Assembly (NCBI RefSeq): GCF_032193805.1
Contig: NZ_JAVBIK010000001.1
Location: 3,245,001-3,309,000, forward strand
Origin: Rhodoferax potami
GTDB taxonomy: Bacteria > Pseudomonadota > Gammaproteobacteria > Burkholderiales > Burkholderiaceae_C
Direction of reading: 5' to 3'
Length of the DNA stretch: 64,000 nt
Numbering within the stretch: the first letter of the stretch is position 1; the number at the start of each line of letters is the position of its first letter. The notes under the pieces are model-generated. The model saw only the letters and a program-made list of their open reading frames with translations, was not told the DNA's origin and ran no database searches. This document shows, in pieces, positions 40,214 through 51,359 of the stretch. A program made the position numbers and the translations under genes.

Positions 40214-40966
40214 ATGGCAGTAACAATGCGCGAAATGTTGGAAGCAGGCGTCCACTTTGGTCACCAAACCCGCTTCTGGAACCCCAAGATGGCACCGTTC
40301 ATCTTCGGTCACCGTAACAAGATTCACATCATCAACCTGGAAAAATCTTTGCCGATGTTCCAGGAGGCAGCGAAGTTCGTTCGCCAATTGTCCGCAAAGC
40401 GTGGCACCATTTTGATGGTTGGCACAAAGCGTCAAGCCCGTGAAATCGTCTCTGCCGAAGCTCAGCGCGCTGGCGTTCCCTTTGTGGATCAGCGTTGGTT
40501 GGGCGGCATGTTGACGAACTTCAAAACCGTCAAGACTTCCATCAAGCGCCTGAAGGACATGAAAGTCCAGCAAGAAGCCGGTTTGGACAGCATGAGCAAA
40601 AAAGAGCAGTTGATGTTTGCTCGTGAGCTGGAAAAATTGGAAAAAGACATTGGCGGTATTCAAGAAATGAATACCTTGCCAGATGCGATTTTTGTGATCG
40701 ACGTTGGTTACCACAAGATTGCTATCGCTGAAGCTCGCAAGTTGGGCATTCCTTTGATCGGCGTTGTGGATTCCAACCACTCCCCCGAAGGCATCGACTA
40801 CGTGATTCCCGGTAACGACGACTCTTCGAAGGCGGTTACTTTGTACGCCCGCGGAATCGCTGACGCGATTCTGGAAGGCCGCGCAAATGCCGTGGACGAC
40901 GTGGTCAAGGCCGTTGCCGCTGAAGGCAATGATGAGTTCGTTGAAGTGAGCGAAGCTTCCGCTTAA
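40214..40966 (+). CDS. rpsB: 30S ribosomal protein S2
   Basis: Structural protein of the small subunit. 250 residues, normal length. It begins [21 protein letters not shown] and contains [18 protein letters not shown] and [19 protein letters not shown] precedes the start by 6 bases. It heads the rpsB-tsf-pyrH-frr run. Confidence 0.99.
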   Translation: MAVTMREMLEAGVHFGHQTRFWNPKMAPFIFGHRNKIHIINLEKSLPMFQEAAKFVRQLSAKRGTILMVGTKRQAREIVSAEAQRAGVPFVDQRWLGGMLTNFKTVKTSIKRLKDMKVQQEAGLDSMSKKEQLMFARELEKLEKDIGGIQEMNTLPDAIFVIDVGYHKIAIAEARKLGIPLIGVVDSNHSPEGIDYVIPGNDDSSKAVTLYARGIADAILEGRANAVDDVVKAVAAEGNDEFVEVSEASA

Positions 40967-40982
40967 GCCCTTCTGCACCCGG

Positions 40983-41010
40983 AAAAGGGGGCTTTGTTGC
41001 CCCTTTTTTT
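40983..41010 (+). terminator. Attenuator between rpsB and tsf
   Basis: AAAAGGGG / CCCCTTTT stem with a T-run, as in other rpsB-tsf operons. Confidence 0.75.
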
Positions 41011-41048
41011 TAGCCTTTATTTAAACTGTTTAGATTCGGAGAATACAA

Positions 41049-41972
41049 ATGGCAGCAATTACAGCGAGCATGGTGGCAGAACTGCGCGGCAAGACCGATG
41101 CTCCAATGATGGAATGCAAAAAAGCACTGACTGAAGCCGAAGGCGATATGGCCAAGGCGGAAGAGATTTTGCGCGTCAAGTTGGGTAGCAAGGCTGGTAA
41201 AGCCGCTGCCCGTGTGACAGCTGAAGGCGTTGTTGCCTCCAGCATTGCCAATGGCGTTGGCGCGTTGATCGAAGTGAACTGCGAAACTGACTTTGTGACC
41301 AAGAACGACAGCTTCTTGGCATTGGCTGCAGCCGCAGCGTCACTCGTTGCCCAGTACAACCCGGTTGACGTGGCTGCATTGAGCGCTTTGGCTTACGAGC
41401 AAGACGGCTTTGGTCCCACACTCGAAGACGTCCGCAAAGGCTTGATCGGCAAGATCGGCGAAAACATGACCTTCCGTCGTTTCAAGCGATTCGACGGCTC
41501 TGCCAAGCTGGCCTCCTACCTGCACGGCACCCGTATCGGTGTCGTTGTCGAGTTCGATGGCGACGAATCAGCAGCGAAAGATGTGGCGATGCACGTAGCT
41601 GCCATGAAGCCCGTGTCCTTGTCTGCAGACCAAGTTCCTGCTGAGCTGGTGGAGCGTGAGCGTTCCGTGGCAGCTGCGAAGGCTGCAGAAGATGCTGCGG
41701 TCGCAACCGCAGCAGGCAAGCCTGTTCAATCTGCAGAAATCGTGGCCAAGCGCATCGAGGGCGGTGTTCAGAAGTACCTGAAAGAGGTCTCTTTGTTCAA
41801 TCAGCCTTTTGTCAAAAACGACAAGCAAACTGTGGAGCAGATGTTGAAGTCCATCAATACAACCGTGAAGGGTTTCACGCTGTACGTAGTGGGCGAGGGC
41901 ATTGAAAAGAAGGTCGATGACTTTGCTGCAGAAGTAGCAGCGCAAGTTGCGGCCGCCAAGCAGTCCGCTTAA
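41049..41972 (+). CDS. tsf: Elongation factor Ts
   Basis: Nucleotide exchange factor for EF-Tu. 307 residues, slightly long. It begins [21 protein letters not shown] and has [11 protein letters not shown] in the dimerisation domain. CGGAGAATACAA precedes the start. Confidence 0.99.
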   Translation: MAAITASMVAELRGKTDAPMMECKKALTEAEGDMAKAEEILRVKLGSKAGKAAARVTAEGVVASSIANGVGALIEVNCETDFVTKNDSFLALAAAAASLVAQYNPVDVAALSALAYEQDGFGPTLEDVRKGLIGKIGENMTFRRFKRFDGSAKLASYLHGTRIGVVVEFDGDESAAKDVAMHVAAMKPVSLSADQVPAELVERERSVAAAKAAEDAAVATAAGKPVQSAEIVAKRIEGGVQKYLKEVSLFNQPFVKNDKQTVEQMLKSINTTVKGFTLYVVGEGIEKKVDDFAAEVAAQVAAAKQSA

Positions 41973-42010
41973 TTCCACAACACGAATCGTCCACCGAACG
42001 GGAGTCATCT

Positions 42011-42733
42011 ATGAGTCAATCCAAACCTGCTTACAAGAGAATTTTGCTTAAGCTGTCAGGCGAGGCCTTGATGGGTGACGACCAGTTCGGTATCAATCGC
42101 GACACTATCGTCCGCATGGTGGATGAGATTGCAGAAGTTACGCGCTTAGGTGTTGAAGTGGCCGTTGTGATTGGCGGGGGTAATATTTTCCGTGGGGTGG
42201 CTGGTGGTTCGGTCGGCATGGACCGCGCTACAGCCGACTACATGGGGATGCTTGCTACAGTGATGAATGCACTGGCTTTGGGAGACACCATGAACAAAGC
42301 GGGTTTGACGGCTCGCGTGATGTCTGCGATCGGTATCGAGCAAGTTGTTGAGCCTTACGTTCGTCCAAAGGCGCTGCAATATCTCGAAGAGGGTAAGGTC
42401 GTCATTTTTGCTGCCGGTACTGGTAATCCCTTCTTCACAACCGATACAGCAGCTGCGTTGCGCGGCGCGGAGATCGGCGCTGAAATGGTCTTGAAGGCGA
42501 CGAAAGTGGATGGTGTTTACACCGCGGATCCGAAAAAGGATCCGGCTGCAACGCGCTATTCCAAAATCACCTTCAACGACGCGATGACCCAAAATCTGGG
42601 GATCATGGATGCGGCTGCGTTTGCCCTGTGCCGTGATCAAAAACTGCCAATTAAAGTCTTTTCAATCTTCAAACATGGCGCGCTCAAACGTGTTGTGATG
42701 GGCGAAGACGAAGGCACCTTGGTGCACGTTTGA
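42011..42733 (+). CDS. pyrH: UMP kinase
   Basis: Phosphorylates UMP to UDP with ATP. 240 residues. N-terminal [26 protein letters not shown], and [27 protein letters not shown] precedes the start. Confidence 0.99.
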   Translation: MSQSKPAYKRILLKLSGEALMGDDQFGINRDTIVRMVDEIAEVTRLGVEVAVVIGGGNIFRGVAGGSVGMDRATADYMGMLATVMNALALGDTMNKAGLTARVMSAIGIEQVVEPYVRPKALQYLEEGKVVIFAAGTGNPFFTTDTAAALRGAEIGAEMVLKATKVDGVYTADPKKDPAATRYSKITFNDAMTQNLGIMDAAAFALCRDQKLPIKVFSIFKHGALKRVVMGEDEGTLVHV

Positions 42734-42770
42734 GCATTGGGTTGTAGATAGATACTGAGCGAGGAAAAAA

Positions 42771-43331
42771 ATGTCCGTTGCTGAAATCAAGAAAACGCTG
42801 GATACCAAGATGGAGCAGTCCATCGCAGCTTTGAAAAACAACTTGACGAAAATTCGCACCGGCCGTGCGAATCCTGCGTTGTTGGATACGGTCCATGTGG
42901 ACTACTACGGTTCCATGGTGCCCCTGAGCCAGGTTGCCAACTTGTCTCTCATCGATGCGCGGACTATCAGCGTGCAGCCTTGGGAAAAGAACATGGCCCA
43001 GAAGATCGAGAAGGCGATTCGTGACAGCGATCTCGGTTTGAATCCTTCCAGCTTGGGCGAGTTAATTCGCGTTCCATTGCCGGCGATGACAGAAGAGCGA
43101 CGTAAGGAGCTCACCAAAGTCGTCCGCGGAGAAGGTGAGGCGAGCAAAGTCGCCATTCGCAATTTGCGCCGTGACGCCAACGAAGCGGTGAAAAAGCTAG
43201 TTAAAGACAAACTCGCTTCCGAAGATGATCAAAAGCGTTGTGAAGCTGATGTCCAAAAAGTGACAGACAAGCACATCACGGAAGTTGACCGTTTGGTAGC
43301 GTCCAAAGAGCAAGATTTAATGGCCGTTTAA
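42771..43331 (+). CDS. frr: Ribosome recycling factor
   Basis: With EF-G it splits the post-termination ribosome. 186 residues. Motif [23 protein letters not shown] precedes the start. Confidence 0.99.
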   Translation: MSVAEIKKTLDTKMEQSIAALKNNLTKIRTGRANPALLDTVHVDYYGSMVPLSQVANLSLIDARTISVQPWEKNMAQKIEKAIRDSDLGLNPSSLGELIRVPLPAMTEERRKELTKVVRGEGEASKVAIRNLRRDANEAVKKLVKDKLASEDDQKRCEADVQKVTDKHITEVDRLVASKEQDLMAV

Positions 43332-43341
43332 GGCCTTGCAG

Positions 43342-44049
43342 ATGTCATCATCCGGAAATCCATCTGGACTCCATGTCGCCATCGTGATGGATGGTAACGG
43401 CAGGTGGGCATCGAAGCGTTTTTTGCCGCGTTTAGCAGGTCACAAGCAAGGGGTAGAGGCGTTGAAGCGCATAGTCCGGGCTTGTCCATCACGAGGCATC
43501 GCGGCACTGACGGTGTTTGCGTTTTCCTCAGAGAACTGGAGTCGACCCGCTGATGAGGTTTCCGGCTTGATGGACATTCTCGTCGGTGCGCTCACCCGCG
43601 AGGTCGCTCAGCTGAGTGCAGAGGGCGTTCGAATCCGTTTTGTTGGAAGTCGCGCTGGTCTATCTGAGAAGGTTCAGCACGGCTTGAGCCAAGCGGAATT
43701 GGACACCTCAGGCAACACCTCACTGGACCTCAACATTTGCTTCAACTACGGCGGGCGATGGGATATCGTGCAAGCGGCGAATGCCTTGGTTGCCCGTGGT
43801 GCCGCAATTACGGAGCAAACTCTTGGCGAGGCCATGGCATTGGCTCCGTCAACTGACCCGGACCTGCTTATTCGGACCGGCGGTGAATTTAGGATTAGTA
43901 ATTTCTTGTTGTGGCAGTCCGCCTACTCCGAGCTCATCTTCAGCCCGAAACTATGGCCTGATTATGCGGAATCGGATTTGGATGCCGCGCTGGAGGAGTT
44001 TGCCTCCAGAGAGCGCCGGTTCGGCAAAACCTCGGCTCAGATTGCGTAG
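43342..44049 (+). CDS. uppS: Undecaprenyl diphosphate synthase
   Basis: Cis-prenyltransferase that makes the lipid carrier for cell-wall and LPS synthesis. 235 residues. VAIVMDGNGRWAS at the start and RTGGEFRISNFLLWQSAYSE. The ATG at 43342 has AAGG 8 bases upstream; a TTG at 43336 is weaker. Confidence 0.97.
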   Translation: MSSSGNPSGLHVAIVMDGNGRWASKRFLPRLAGHKQGVEALKRIVRACPSRGIAALTVFAFSSENWSRPADEVSGLMDILVGALTREVAQLSAEGVRIRFVGSRAGLSEKVQHGLSQAELDTSGNTSLDLNICFNYGGRWDIVQAANALVARGAAITEQTLGEAMALAPSTDPDLLIRTGGEFRISNFLLWQSAYSELIFSPKLWPDYAESDLDAALEEFASRERRFGKTSAQIA

Positions 44050-44077
44050 TCTCTAAGCCTCTCTTACCAGGGTACCT

Positions 44078-44923
44078 ATGTTACGCCTACGCATTTTTAC
44101 GGCAGTAGCGTTACTTGCTGTGCTTCTTCCTGCGGTTTTTTATCCTCATCCCGCAGCGTTCGCTGTGGTCGCAGGTGTCCTGATGGCCTGTGGTGCATGG
44201 GAATGGTTTCGGCTGAATCAATCTTCTGATTCGGGGGCTCTTGCAGCGGGCTTCGCCTGTGCTGCGGTTTGTATCCTATTCTGGTTCTTTCCATTGCCGG
44301 CAAAGGCTATGAGCGTGATTTGGTCGTTCTCGGCGCTTGCATGGGTGGTCGGTGGCGGCATTTTGTTGAAGGCGGGTGTTCCTGCGTGGTCCTTGATTCC
44401 ATCGGCATTGCGTCAGCTGTTGGGTTTCGTGCTTTTGTGTTTTGCATGGCTGGCTGTGGTCAATGCAAGGGCTCTTGGCATCAACTTCTTGTTTTCTGCA
44501 ATGGCTCTCGTTTGGGTCGCTGACATTGCTGCGTACTTCGCGGGCCGTAGATTCGGTGGACGTTTCTTTTCTGATAAGTTGGCACCAGGCATCAGTCCCG
44601 GGAAAACGCGCGAGGGTGCTATCGGTGGCTTGATAGGCGTGGTGCTCCTGGCCTTTGGCTGGTGTATGGCTGACCAGCATTTCTTGATGGACTCCAACAG
44701 CATCTTCTCGTTATTGGCCGAGCTTCATTGGCTATTCATGCTGCTGGGAGCCATTTTCCTGGGGTTGATGAGTATCTGTGGTGACTTGTTGGAGTCGCTG
44801 GTCAAGCGCTCTGCGGGTGCAAAAGACAGCAGTCAGCTGTTGCCTGGCCACGGAGGAGTTCTGGACAGAATCGACGCACTTCTGCCTGTTATTCCACTTG
44901 CCATGCTTTTGCAGGCGTTTTAG
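44078..44923 (+). CDS. cdsA: Phosphatidate cytidylyltransferase
   Basis: Makes CDP-diacylglycerol, the branch point of phospholipid synthesis. 281 residues, about eight helices. The signature ends in PGHGGVLDRID. Confidence 0.97.
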   Translation: MLRLRIFTAVALLAVLLPAVFYPHPAAFAVVAGVLMACGAWEWFRLNQSSDSGALAAGFACAAVCILFWFFPLPAKAMSVIWSFSALAWVVGGGILLKAGVPAWSLIPSALRQLLGFVLLCFAWLAVVNARALGINFLFSAMALVWVADIAAYFAGRRFGGRFFSDKLAPGISPGKTREGAIGGLIGVVLLAFGWCMADQHFLMDSNSIFSLLAELHWLFMLLGAIFLGLMSICGDLLESLVKRSAGAKDSSQLLPGHGGVLDRIDALLPVIPLAMLLQAF

Positions 44924-44935
44924 TTCGGGGCTTCC

Positions 44936-46123
44936 ATGCAACAGGTTTCAGTTTTGGGGTCGACCGGTTCGATTGGTGTCAACACATTGGATGTTTTGCG
45001 CAGACACACTGACAGGTTTCAGGTTTTTGCGTTAACAGCATCCACGCGCGTGGACCAGATGGTGGAGCAGTGTCTGGAATTCCGGCCACGCTACGCTGTG
45101 ATGGTGGATTCCTTGAGTGCCACTACTTTGCAGTCACGCTTAAGGGCTGAGGGCATGAGCACGGAGGTGCTATCAGGCGCCCATGCTTTGAGTGAAGTTG
45201 CATCTCACCCAGACGTTCACATAGTCATGGCCGCCATTGTGGGGGCGGCAGGGCTGGAGTCTTGTATTGCTGCTGCGCTTGCTGGTAAGCGGCTGTTACT
45301 CGCGAACAAAGAGGCCTTGGTGGTAGGCGGTAACGTCTTTATGTCAGCGGTGGAGCGAGGTGGCGCCACATTACTACCGATTGATAGCGAACACTCCGCG
45401 ATTTTCCAGTCCTTGCCGGCTGACAAAAGCCTCTGGAAAGCGTCGGTGGACAAACTCATCTTGACAGCGTCAGGTGGTCCTTTCAGGACATGGCCAACCT
45501 CTCAGATCGCAGCTGCAACTCCTGAGCAGGCCTGCGCGCACCCCAATTGGGTCATGGGGCGCAAAATTTCGGTGGACTCCGCCACCATGATGAATAAAGC
45601 CTTGGAGGTGATCGAGGCTAAGTATTTGTTCAATGTCTCGCCTCGGCAAATTGATGTCTTGATTCATCCTCAGAGCGTGATCCATTCCATGGTTCAGTAT
45701 GTGGACCACTCCGTGGTTGCCCAGTTGGGCACTCCGGATATGCGAGGGCCGATAGCCTACGGTTTGTCATGGCCTGAGCGCGTGGAGTCGGGAGCGGCGC
45801 CCTTGGACTTTTCGACCATGTCGTCGTGGACGTTCGAATCGATCCGTGATGAACAGCATCAAAGCCGTTTTCCCGGACTTTTCTTGGCCTGGGAAACTTT
45901 AGAGGGGCAAAGTGGCTCAACAGCTGTACTGAATGCTGCCAATGAAGTCGCCGTTGCAGCATTTTTGAACCGTGAGATACGCTTTGATCAGATTTACACG
46001 GTAAATCGTGCAACCCTTAACGCTTTGTCCTATACATCACCTCACGATTTGGCTGCACTTTTGGCGCTTGATGCTGAAGCGCGCGCGGTGGCTACCCAGC
46101 ACTGCCGGGCACTCTCGACCTGA
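44936..46123 (+). CDS. dxr: 1-deoxy-D-xylulose-5-phosphate reductoisomerase
   Basis: First committed step of the MEP isoprenoid route. 395 residues. GSTGSIGVNTLDVL binds NADPH; LIPIDSEHSAIFQ and DSATMMNKALEVIEA hold the metal site. Confidence 0.98.
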   Translation: MQQVSVLGSTGSIGVNTLDVLRRHTDRFQVFALTASTRVDQMVEQCLEFRPRYAVMVDSLSATTLQSRLRAEGMSTEVLSGAHALSEVASHPDVHIVMAAIVGAAGLESCIAAALAGKRLLLANKEALVVGGNVFMSAVERGGATLLPIDSEHSAIFQSLPADKSLWKASVDKLILTASGGPFRTWPTSQIAAATPEQACAHPNWVMGRKISVDSATMMNKALEVIEAKYLFNVSPRQIDVLIHPQSVIHSMVQYVDHSVVAQLGTPDMRGPIAYGLSWPERVESGAAPLDFSTMSSWTFESIRDEQHQSRFPGLFLAWETLEGQSGSTAVLNAANEVAVAAFLNREIRFDQIYTVNRATLNALSYTSPHDLAALLALDAEARAVATQHCRALST

Positions 46124-46138
46124 AATAAGAGGAAATCC

Positions 46139-47497
46139 ATGCAAACCATAGTCGCCTTCCTTGTTGCGATAGGTCTATTGGTTGCTGTGCACGAGTGGGG
46201 GCACTACATCGTTGCGCGAGCCTGTGGGGTCAAGGTTTTGCGGTTTTCAATCGGCTTTGGCCCTAGGCTCTGGAGCAGGGTGAGTTCTCGGAGCGGTACA
46301 GAATTCGCTTTGAGTCTGATTCCTTTGGGCGGATACGTAAAAATGCTCGACGAGCGCGAAGCAGAAGTGGACCCAGCGGATCGCCATCAAGCATTCAACA
46401 CCCAGTCCCTCAGCAGGCGAAGCGCCATCGTGGCTGCAGGCCCGTTGGTTAATCTGGTCTTCGCGGTATTTCTGTACTCCCTGCTGAATTGGCAAGCGAC
46501 TCTGGCAGCTGCGCCTGTCTTGCCAGTCCCGGTCACTGGTTCTCAAGCGGAAATGGGGGGCTGGACTGGCGGGGAGCTCGTATTACGCGTTGGGACCTCA
46601 CCGGATGCACTGGAACCAGTTCAAACTTTTGATGAATTTCGCTGGCGACTGACATCGGCGGCACTGGGGCAATCGACGCTTTTTGTTGAAACCGTACCAG
46701 GTCAAGAAAAAACGTCTGGCTCACCGGTTGTCCGGCCGCTCAGTTTTGAGCAAACATCGACTAACGCAGCAGATGCGTCTATGTTTCAGAGAATTGGTTG
46801 GGTATCTCCTTTTTCCAAGCCGGTGTTGGGGGATGTAGCGCCTGATTCGCGCGCAGCTTTGGCGGGTTTGCAGCCCAATGATTTGGTCATATCGGTCAAC
46901 GGAAGTCCGATTGCTGATGCATCTACATTGCGTACGATGATTCGTTCCTCCCCTGAAAAGACGATGGAGTGGGTCGTCATCCGAGGCTCTGACCGCTTGC
47001 GTCTGTCCGTTACTCCTGCGCTTGATCGCTCAGGCGGGCAAACCATCGGGAGGGTAGGGGCCTTTGTGGGCTCGATACCTGAAATGGTGGAGGTTCAGTA
47101 CGGGTTCTTCGAGGGTATGTGGCGCGCCGTCAAAAAAACCGGCGATATCGCATGGATGTCGCTTACGACCATGGGGCAAATGCTGACGGGGAAGGTATCG
47201 CTGACCAACCTGAACGGCCCCTTGGCAATTGCGAACTATGCAGGTAAGTCAGCTGCACTGGGTTTTGTCTCTTTTGTAGGCTTTCTCGCTTTGGTGAGCA
47301 TCAGCTTGGGGGTGCTGAACCTTCTACCTCTGCCTGTCTTGGATGGCGGGCACCTGATGTATTATCTTTGGGAAGGCGTCACCGGTCGTCCGGTGCCTGA
47401 AAAGTGGTGGGAACGACTGCAACGACTCGGAATTGCGTTGTTGTTAGTGATGATGTCGGTTGCCTTGTACAACGACATCCAACATATCTTGGGTTAG
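46139..47497 (+). CDS. rseP: Site-2 protease RseP
   Basis: Intramembrane zinc metalloprotease that cleaves the anti-sigma-E factor. 452 residues. Zinc motif VHEWGHYIVAR (about 17-27), PDZ region about 200-300, and the second site NLLPLPVLDGGHL. Confidence 0.96.
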   Translation: MQTIVAFLVAIGLLVAVHEWGHYIVARACGVKVLRFSIGFGPRLWSRVSSRSGTEFALSLIPLGGYVKMLDEREAEVDPADRHQAFNTQSLSRRSAIVAAGPLVNLVFAVFLYSLLNWQATLAAAPVLPVPVTGSQAEMGGWTGGELVLRVGTSPDALEPVQTFDEFRWRLTSAALGQSTLFVETVPGQEKTSGSPVVRPLSFEQTSTNAADASMFQRIGWVSPFSKPVLGDVAPDSRAALAGLQPNDLVISVNGSPIADASTLRTMIRSSPEKTMEWVVIRGSDRLRLSVTPALDRSGGQTIGRVGAFVGSIPEMVEVQYGFFEGMWRAVKKTGDIAWMSLTTMGQMLTGKVSLTNLNGPLAIANYAGKSAALGFVSFVGFLALVSISLGVLNLLPLPVLDGGHLMYYLWEGVTGRPVPEKWWERLQRLGIALLLVMMSVALYNDIQHILG

Positions 47498-47535
47498 GCC
47501 ACCTTCGTGGCAACCTAGACCCTCGGAGATTCAAA

Positions 47536-49842
47536 TTGAAATTTATGAAATCAAGCAGCCGCAAGGTCCGTTTTGCGACCGTGGGTGGCCTTTTGGCGTT
47601 CCTGATCCAAAATGCTTGGGCCGTCGACCCATTTCCGGTGAAAGACATCCGTGTCGAAGGCTTGCAGCGTGTCGAGGCAGGTACCGTTTTTGCGTCTATC
47701 CCGGTCCGAGTGGGGGACACCTACACTGATGAAAAGGCAGCGGCGTCCATCCGGGCGTTGTTCGCCTTGGGTTTGTTTAAGGACGTGCGCATCGAGAGCA
47801 ACAATGGTGTAGTCGTTGTGATTGTCGAAGAGCGTCCCAACGTGGCGGACGTCGATTTCTCTGGAAATCGGGAGTTCGACAAGGATGTACTCAAACGCGC
47901 CTTGCGTGATATCGGGCTGGCCGATGGCCGGCCCTTTGACAAAGCACTTGTCGACCGCGCTGAGCAGGAGCTGAAACGGCAGTACATCAGCAAGAGTATG
48001 TATGCCGTAGAAATTGTCACCACAGTCACGCCGATTGAGCGCAATCGGGTCAACGTGAGCTTTGCTGTCACTGAAGGTGAAGTTGCCAAAATCAGCGAGA
48101 TTTCGTTCGTTGGCAATAAATCGTTTTCGTCGAGCACGCTGCGTGGTCTGTTCGATTCAGACACGGGGAATTGGCTAAGTTGGTATACCAAATCCAACCG
48201 GTACACGCGCACCAAATTAAACGCGGATGTAGAGACACTCCGTTCATATTACTTGGCGCGTGGTTTTTTGGAGTTCAAGGTGGACTCTACCCAAGTGGCC
48301 ATTTCCCCGGACAAAAAAGATATTGTGATCACGCTCAGCATGACCGAAGGAGAGCAGTTCGCGGTATCCAACATCAAGCTGGCTGGCAATTTTTTGGGTA
48401 AGGAAGCTGAATTTCAGTCCTTGGTAACCATCAAGGCGGGTGAGCCTTACAACGCGACAGACGTGGCTCAGACAACAAAGGCATTTACAGATTATTTCGC
48501 CAATTTTGGCTATGCCTTCGCTCGTGCTGAGGCGCGCACAGAAATCGATCGCACCACCAATCGCGTGGAAATCACCCTTGTAGGCGAGCCATCACGCCGT
48601 GTATACGTTCGGCGTATCAATGTTGCGGGTAACGACCGCACTCGCGACGAAGTGATTCGCCGCGAATTCCGTCAGCTTGAAGCCGCTTGGTATGACGGTG
48701 AAAAAATTCGCTTGTCCCGAAACCGCGTTGATCGTTTGGGCTACTTCACCAATGTGGGCATCGACACCCAAGAGGTAGCAGGCGCTCCCGATCAGGTAGA
48801 TCTCACCATTACTGTGGTTGAGAAGCCCACAGGAAGCATCAGCTTGGGGGCAGGTGTTTCTAGCGCTGACGGCTTGGGGCTCTCGTTTGGATTCAAACAA
48901 GAAAATGCTTTCGGATCTGGTAATTCGCTTGGTATTGAAGTCAATACGAGTAAGTCCAATCGCACTCTGGTGCTCAGCACTTCTGATCCCTACTTTACAG
49001 ATGACGGCGTGTCGCGAACCTTTGATCTGTATCAGCGGACCTCACGCCCCTACGACAACACGTCAACCTACGCGATTGAGACAACGGGTATCGGTGTCCG
49101 TTTTGGGGTTCCGTTCAACGATTCAGACACCGTGTTTTTCGGGCTGGGTGCGGACAAGACTCGAATTATCCCCGGGACACTTCTACCAACGGTCTATCAA
49201 GACTATGCCAACGAGTTTGGTTACAGCGCAACTGCAGTGCCTTTGACAATTGGTTGGTCGCGGGACACCCGAGACAGTGCATTGGTGCCCAGTACAGGCC
49301 AAGTAATTCGCACCAATGGTGAGTGGAGTGTTGGCGGTGATATGCGATATGTTCGCGGAACGGTTCAATTCCAGCAGTTTTTACCTGTCTCCCGTAGAGT
49401 CACCGCAGCATTCAATAGTGAGTTGTCCATCGGTGCTGCGACAGGTTCCGGTTCGTATCCCGTGTTTAAAAACTACTATTTGGGCGGACTCGGCTCAGTC
49501 CGTGGATTCGAGCAGGGAAGTCTCACGACAGCAGCTCAACGAGCTGCTTCGTTGACTGCAACAGGCGGTGCGAAGAAAGTAGTGTTCAACGCAGAACTTT
49601 TGTCACCATTGCCCGGTGGCGGGAACGATCGGACCTTGCGGGGTTTTACGTTCGTGGATGCAGGTGGAATCTACGCTCCCAACGAAGCGATTCAACTTTC
49701 TGAAATGCGTGCCTCTTACGGTATAGGGATCAGTTGGATTTCGCCGGTTGGCCCTTTGCGCTTGGCATTATCTCGACCATTATCCAAATTTGACGCAGAT
49801 AAAATGCAGTCCATTCAATTTCAAATTGGAACCACTTTTTAA
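47536..49842 (+). CDS. bamA: Outer-membrane protein assembly factor BamA
   Basis: Central barrel of the BAM complex. About 768 residues. A signal peptide ends near QNAWA; five POTRA domains follow (about 30-430), then the Omp85 barrel ending in MQSIQFQIGTTF. The start is taken at the TTG 47536, which has GGAG 7 bases upstream; the ATG at 47545 would be too far from it (16 bases), though either is possible. Confidence 0.95.
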   Translation: MKFMKSSSRKVRFATVGGLLAFLIQNAWAVDPFPVKDIRVEGLQRVEAGTVFASIPVRVGDTYTDEKAAASIRALFALGLFKDVRIESNNGVVVVIVEERPNVADVDFSGNREFDKDVLKRALRDIGLADGRPFDKALVDRAEQELKRQYISKSMYAVEIVTTVTPIERNRVNVSFAVTEGEVAKISEISFVGNKSFSSSTLRGLFDSDTGNWLSWYTKSNRYTRTKLNADVETLRSYYLARGFLEFKVDSTQVAISPDKKDIVITLSMTEGEQFAVSNIKLAGNFLGKEAEFQSLVTIKAGEPYNATDVAQTTKAFTDYFANFGYAFARAEARTEIDRTTNRVEITLVGEPSRRVYVRRINVAGNDRTRDEVIRREFRQLEAAWYDGEKIRLSRNRVDRLGYFTNVGIDTQEVAGAPDQVDLTITVVEKPTGSISLGAGVSSADGLGLSFGFKQENAFGSGNSLGIEVNTSKSNRTLVLSTSDPYFTDDGVSRTFDLYQRTSRPYDNTSTYAIETTGIGVRFGVPFNDSDTVFFGLGADKTRIIPGTLLPTVYQDYANEFGYSATAVPLTIGWSRDTRDSALVPSTGQVIRTNGEWSVGGDMRYVRGTVQFQQFLPVSRRVTAAFNSELSIGAATGSGSYPVFKNYYLGGLGSVRGFEQGSLTTAAQRAASLTATGGAKKVVFNAELLSPLPGGGNDRTLRGFTFVDAGGIYAPNEAIQLSEMRASYGIGISWISPVGPLRLALSRPLSKFDADKMQSIQFQIGTTF

Positions 49843-50351
49843 TGAAAACAGCACAAATCAAATGGGCGTTGGTGACTGCGATGGCTTTGACGGCCACCAG
49901 CGGTTTTGCCCAAGAGTCCAAGGTCGGTTACATCAATACACAACGTATTACGACAGAGTCTGCGCCAGCGAAGGCCGCACAGGCGAAGTTGGAGGCGGAG
50001 TTTTCCAAGCGCCAGAAAGATCTCGCGGACGTTCAGCAGTCGCTGAAGTCTATGAGCGACAAGTTCGAGCGTGACGCGCCCGCTATGTCCGAGGCTCAGC
50101 GGACCACACGCCAGAAAGAGTTTGCTGAGCAAAATCGCGACTTCCAGCGCAAGCAGCGTGAATTCCAAGAAGACTTGAATGGCCGTCGCAATGAAGAGTT
50201 GCAACAAGTCTTGGACAAGGCGAATAAGGCAGTGAAACAAGTTGCTACGGACGAGAAGTACGACATCGTGATCCAAGAAGTGGTCTACAGCAGCCCGCGT
50301 CATGACATCACCGAGAAGGTACTGAAAATCCTCAACCAAAGCGCCAAATAA
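49842..50351 (+). CDS. skp: Periplasmic chaperone Skp/OmpH
   Basis: Holds unfolded outer-membrane proteins. 169 residues; signal peptide ends TSGFAQ, then YINTQRITTES and a long charged coiled coil. Its ATG overlaps the bamA stop. Confidence 0.94.
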   Translation: MKTAQIKWALVTAMALTATSGFAQESKVGYINTQRITTESAPAKAAQAKLEAEFSKRQKDLADVQQSLKSMSDKFERDAPAMSEAQRTTRQKEFAEQNRDFQRKQREFQEDLNGRRNEELQQVLDKANKAVKQVATDEKYDIVIQEVVYSSPRHDITEKVLKILNQSAK

Positions 50352-50354
50352 ACT

Positions 50355-51359
50355 TTGTTGCAAGCGTTATCTCATGTGAGTTCCCATTCGCTTTCCTCCT
50401 TGGTATTGAACCTTGGTGGAGAGCTTATCGGTCCAGGCGATGTCATGATTTCAGGCCTTGCGCCTCTGGAATCAGCCACGGCGCAAGACATCAGCTTTCT
50501 CAGTAATCCGAAATACCAGCAACAGCTGTCTCTGAGTCGGGCAGGCTGCGTGATCGTGAGCCCGGCCATGGCGGCAGACGGCGCTCGTCGCGGCCCCTGC
50601 ATCGTCACGCCCAATCCTTATCTGTATTTCGCGCGATTGACGCAGCTTTGGCGGCAGCTAACAGCGCGCCCCATCGGTAACGAGCCCCTGGTTCACCCCA
50701 GCGCAGTGGTGCACCCAGAGGCCCATATCGCGGCAACAGCCCGCATCGGCCCTTTGTGCGTCATCGAGGCGGGTGCTCGTGTTGGCGAACACACAATACT
50801 GAAGTCACGCGTCACGGTGGGCGAGGATTGCCAGATTGGTGATCGTTGTATCGTGCATTCGGGCGTGGTTATCGGTGCTGATGGTTTTGGCTTTGCTCCT
50901 GATGGTGCTCGCTGGGAAAAAATTGAGCAGTTGGGCGCCGTCAGAATTGGCAATGATGTCGAGATCGGTGCCAACACCTGCATCGACCGTGGTGCCTTGC
51001 AAGACACGGTGATTGAGGATGGGGTCAAGCTGGACAACCTGATTCAGATTGGCCACAACGTCCGCATCGGCGCACACACGGCTATGGCGGGTTGCGTTGG
51101 CGTTGCCGGATCTGCCACTATCGGCTCGGGCTGCACGGTGGGTGGGGGGGCGATCATCCTCGGCCATCTGTCTTTGGCCCCAGGCGTGCATGTTTCGGCA
51201 GCCACTGTAGTGAGCAAGTCGATACACAAGCCGGGCCAGTACACGGGGATATTCCCGCTGGACGAAAACGCCAATTGGGAGCGCAATGCGGCTTCATTGA
51301 AGCAATTGCACAGCCTGCGCGATCGAATTAAAACCTTGGAAAAAGAGAAGAAGCCATGA
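50355..51359 (+). CDS. lpxD: UDP-3-O-acyl-glucosamine N-acyltransferase
   Basis: Adds the second acyl chain in lipid A synthesis. 334 residues. N-terminal uridine-binding domain with [11 protein letters not shown], then left-handed beta-helix hexapeptide repeats; catalytic His in [12 protein letters not shown]. The start codon is TTG 50355, with no ribosome binding site; GTG 50376 is an alternative. Confidence 0.95.
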   Translation: MLQALSHVSSHSLSSLVLNLGGELIGPGDVMISGLAPLESATAQDISFLSNPKYQQQLSLSRAGCVIVSPAMAADGARRGPCIVTPNPYLYFARLTQLWRQLTARPIGNEPLVHPSAVVHPEAHIAATARIGPLCVIEAGARVGEHTILKSRVTVGEDCQIGDRCIVHSGVVIGADGFGFAPDGARWEKIEQLGAVRIGNDVEIGANTCIDRGALQDTVIEDGVKLDNLIQIGHNVRIGAHTAMAGCVGVAGSATIGSGCTVGGGAIILGHLSLAPGVHVSAATVVSKSIHKPGQYTGIFPLDENANWERNAASLKQLHSLRDRIKTLEKEKKP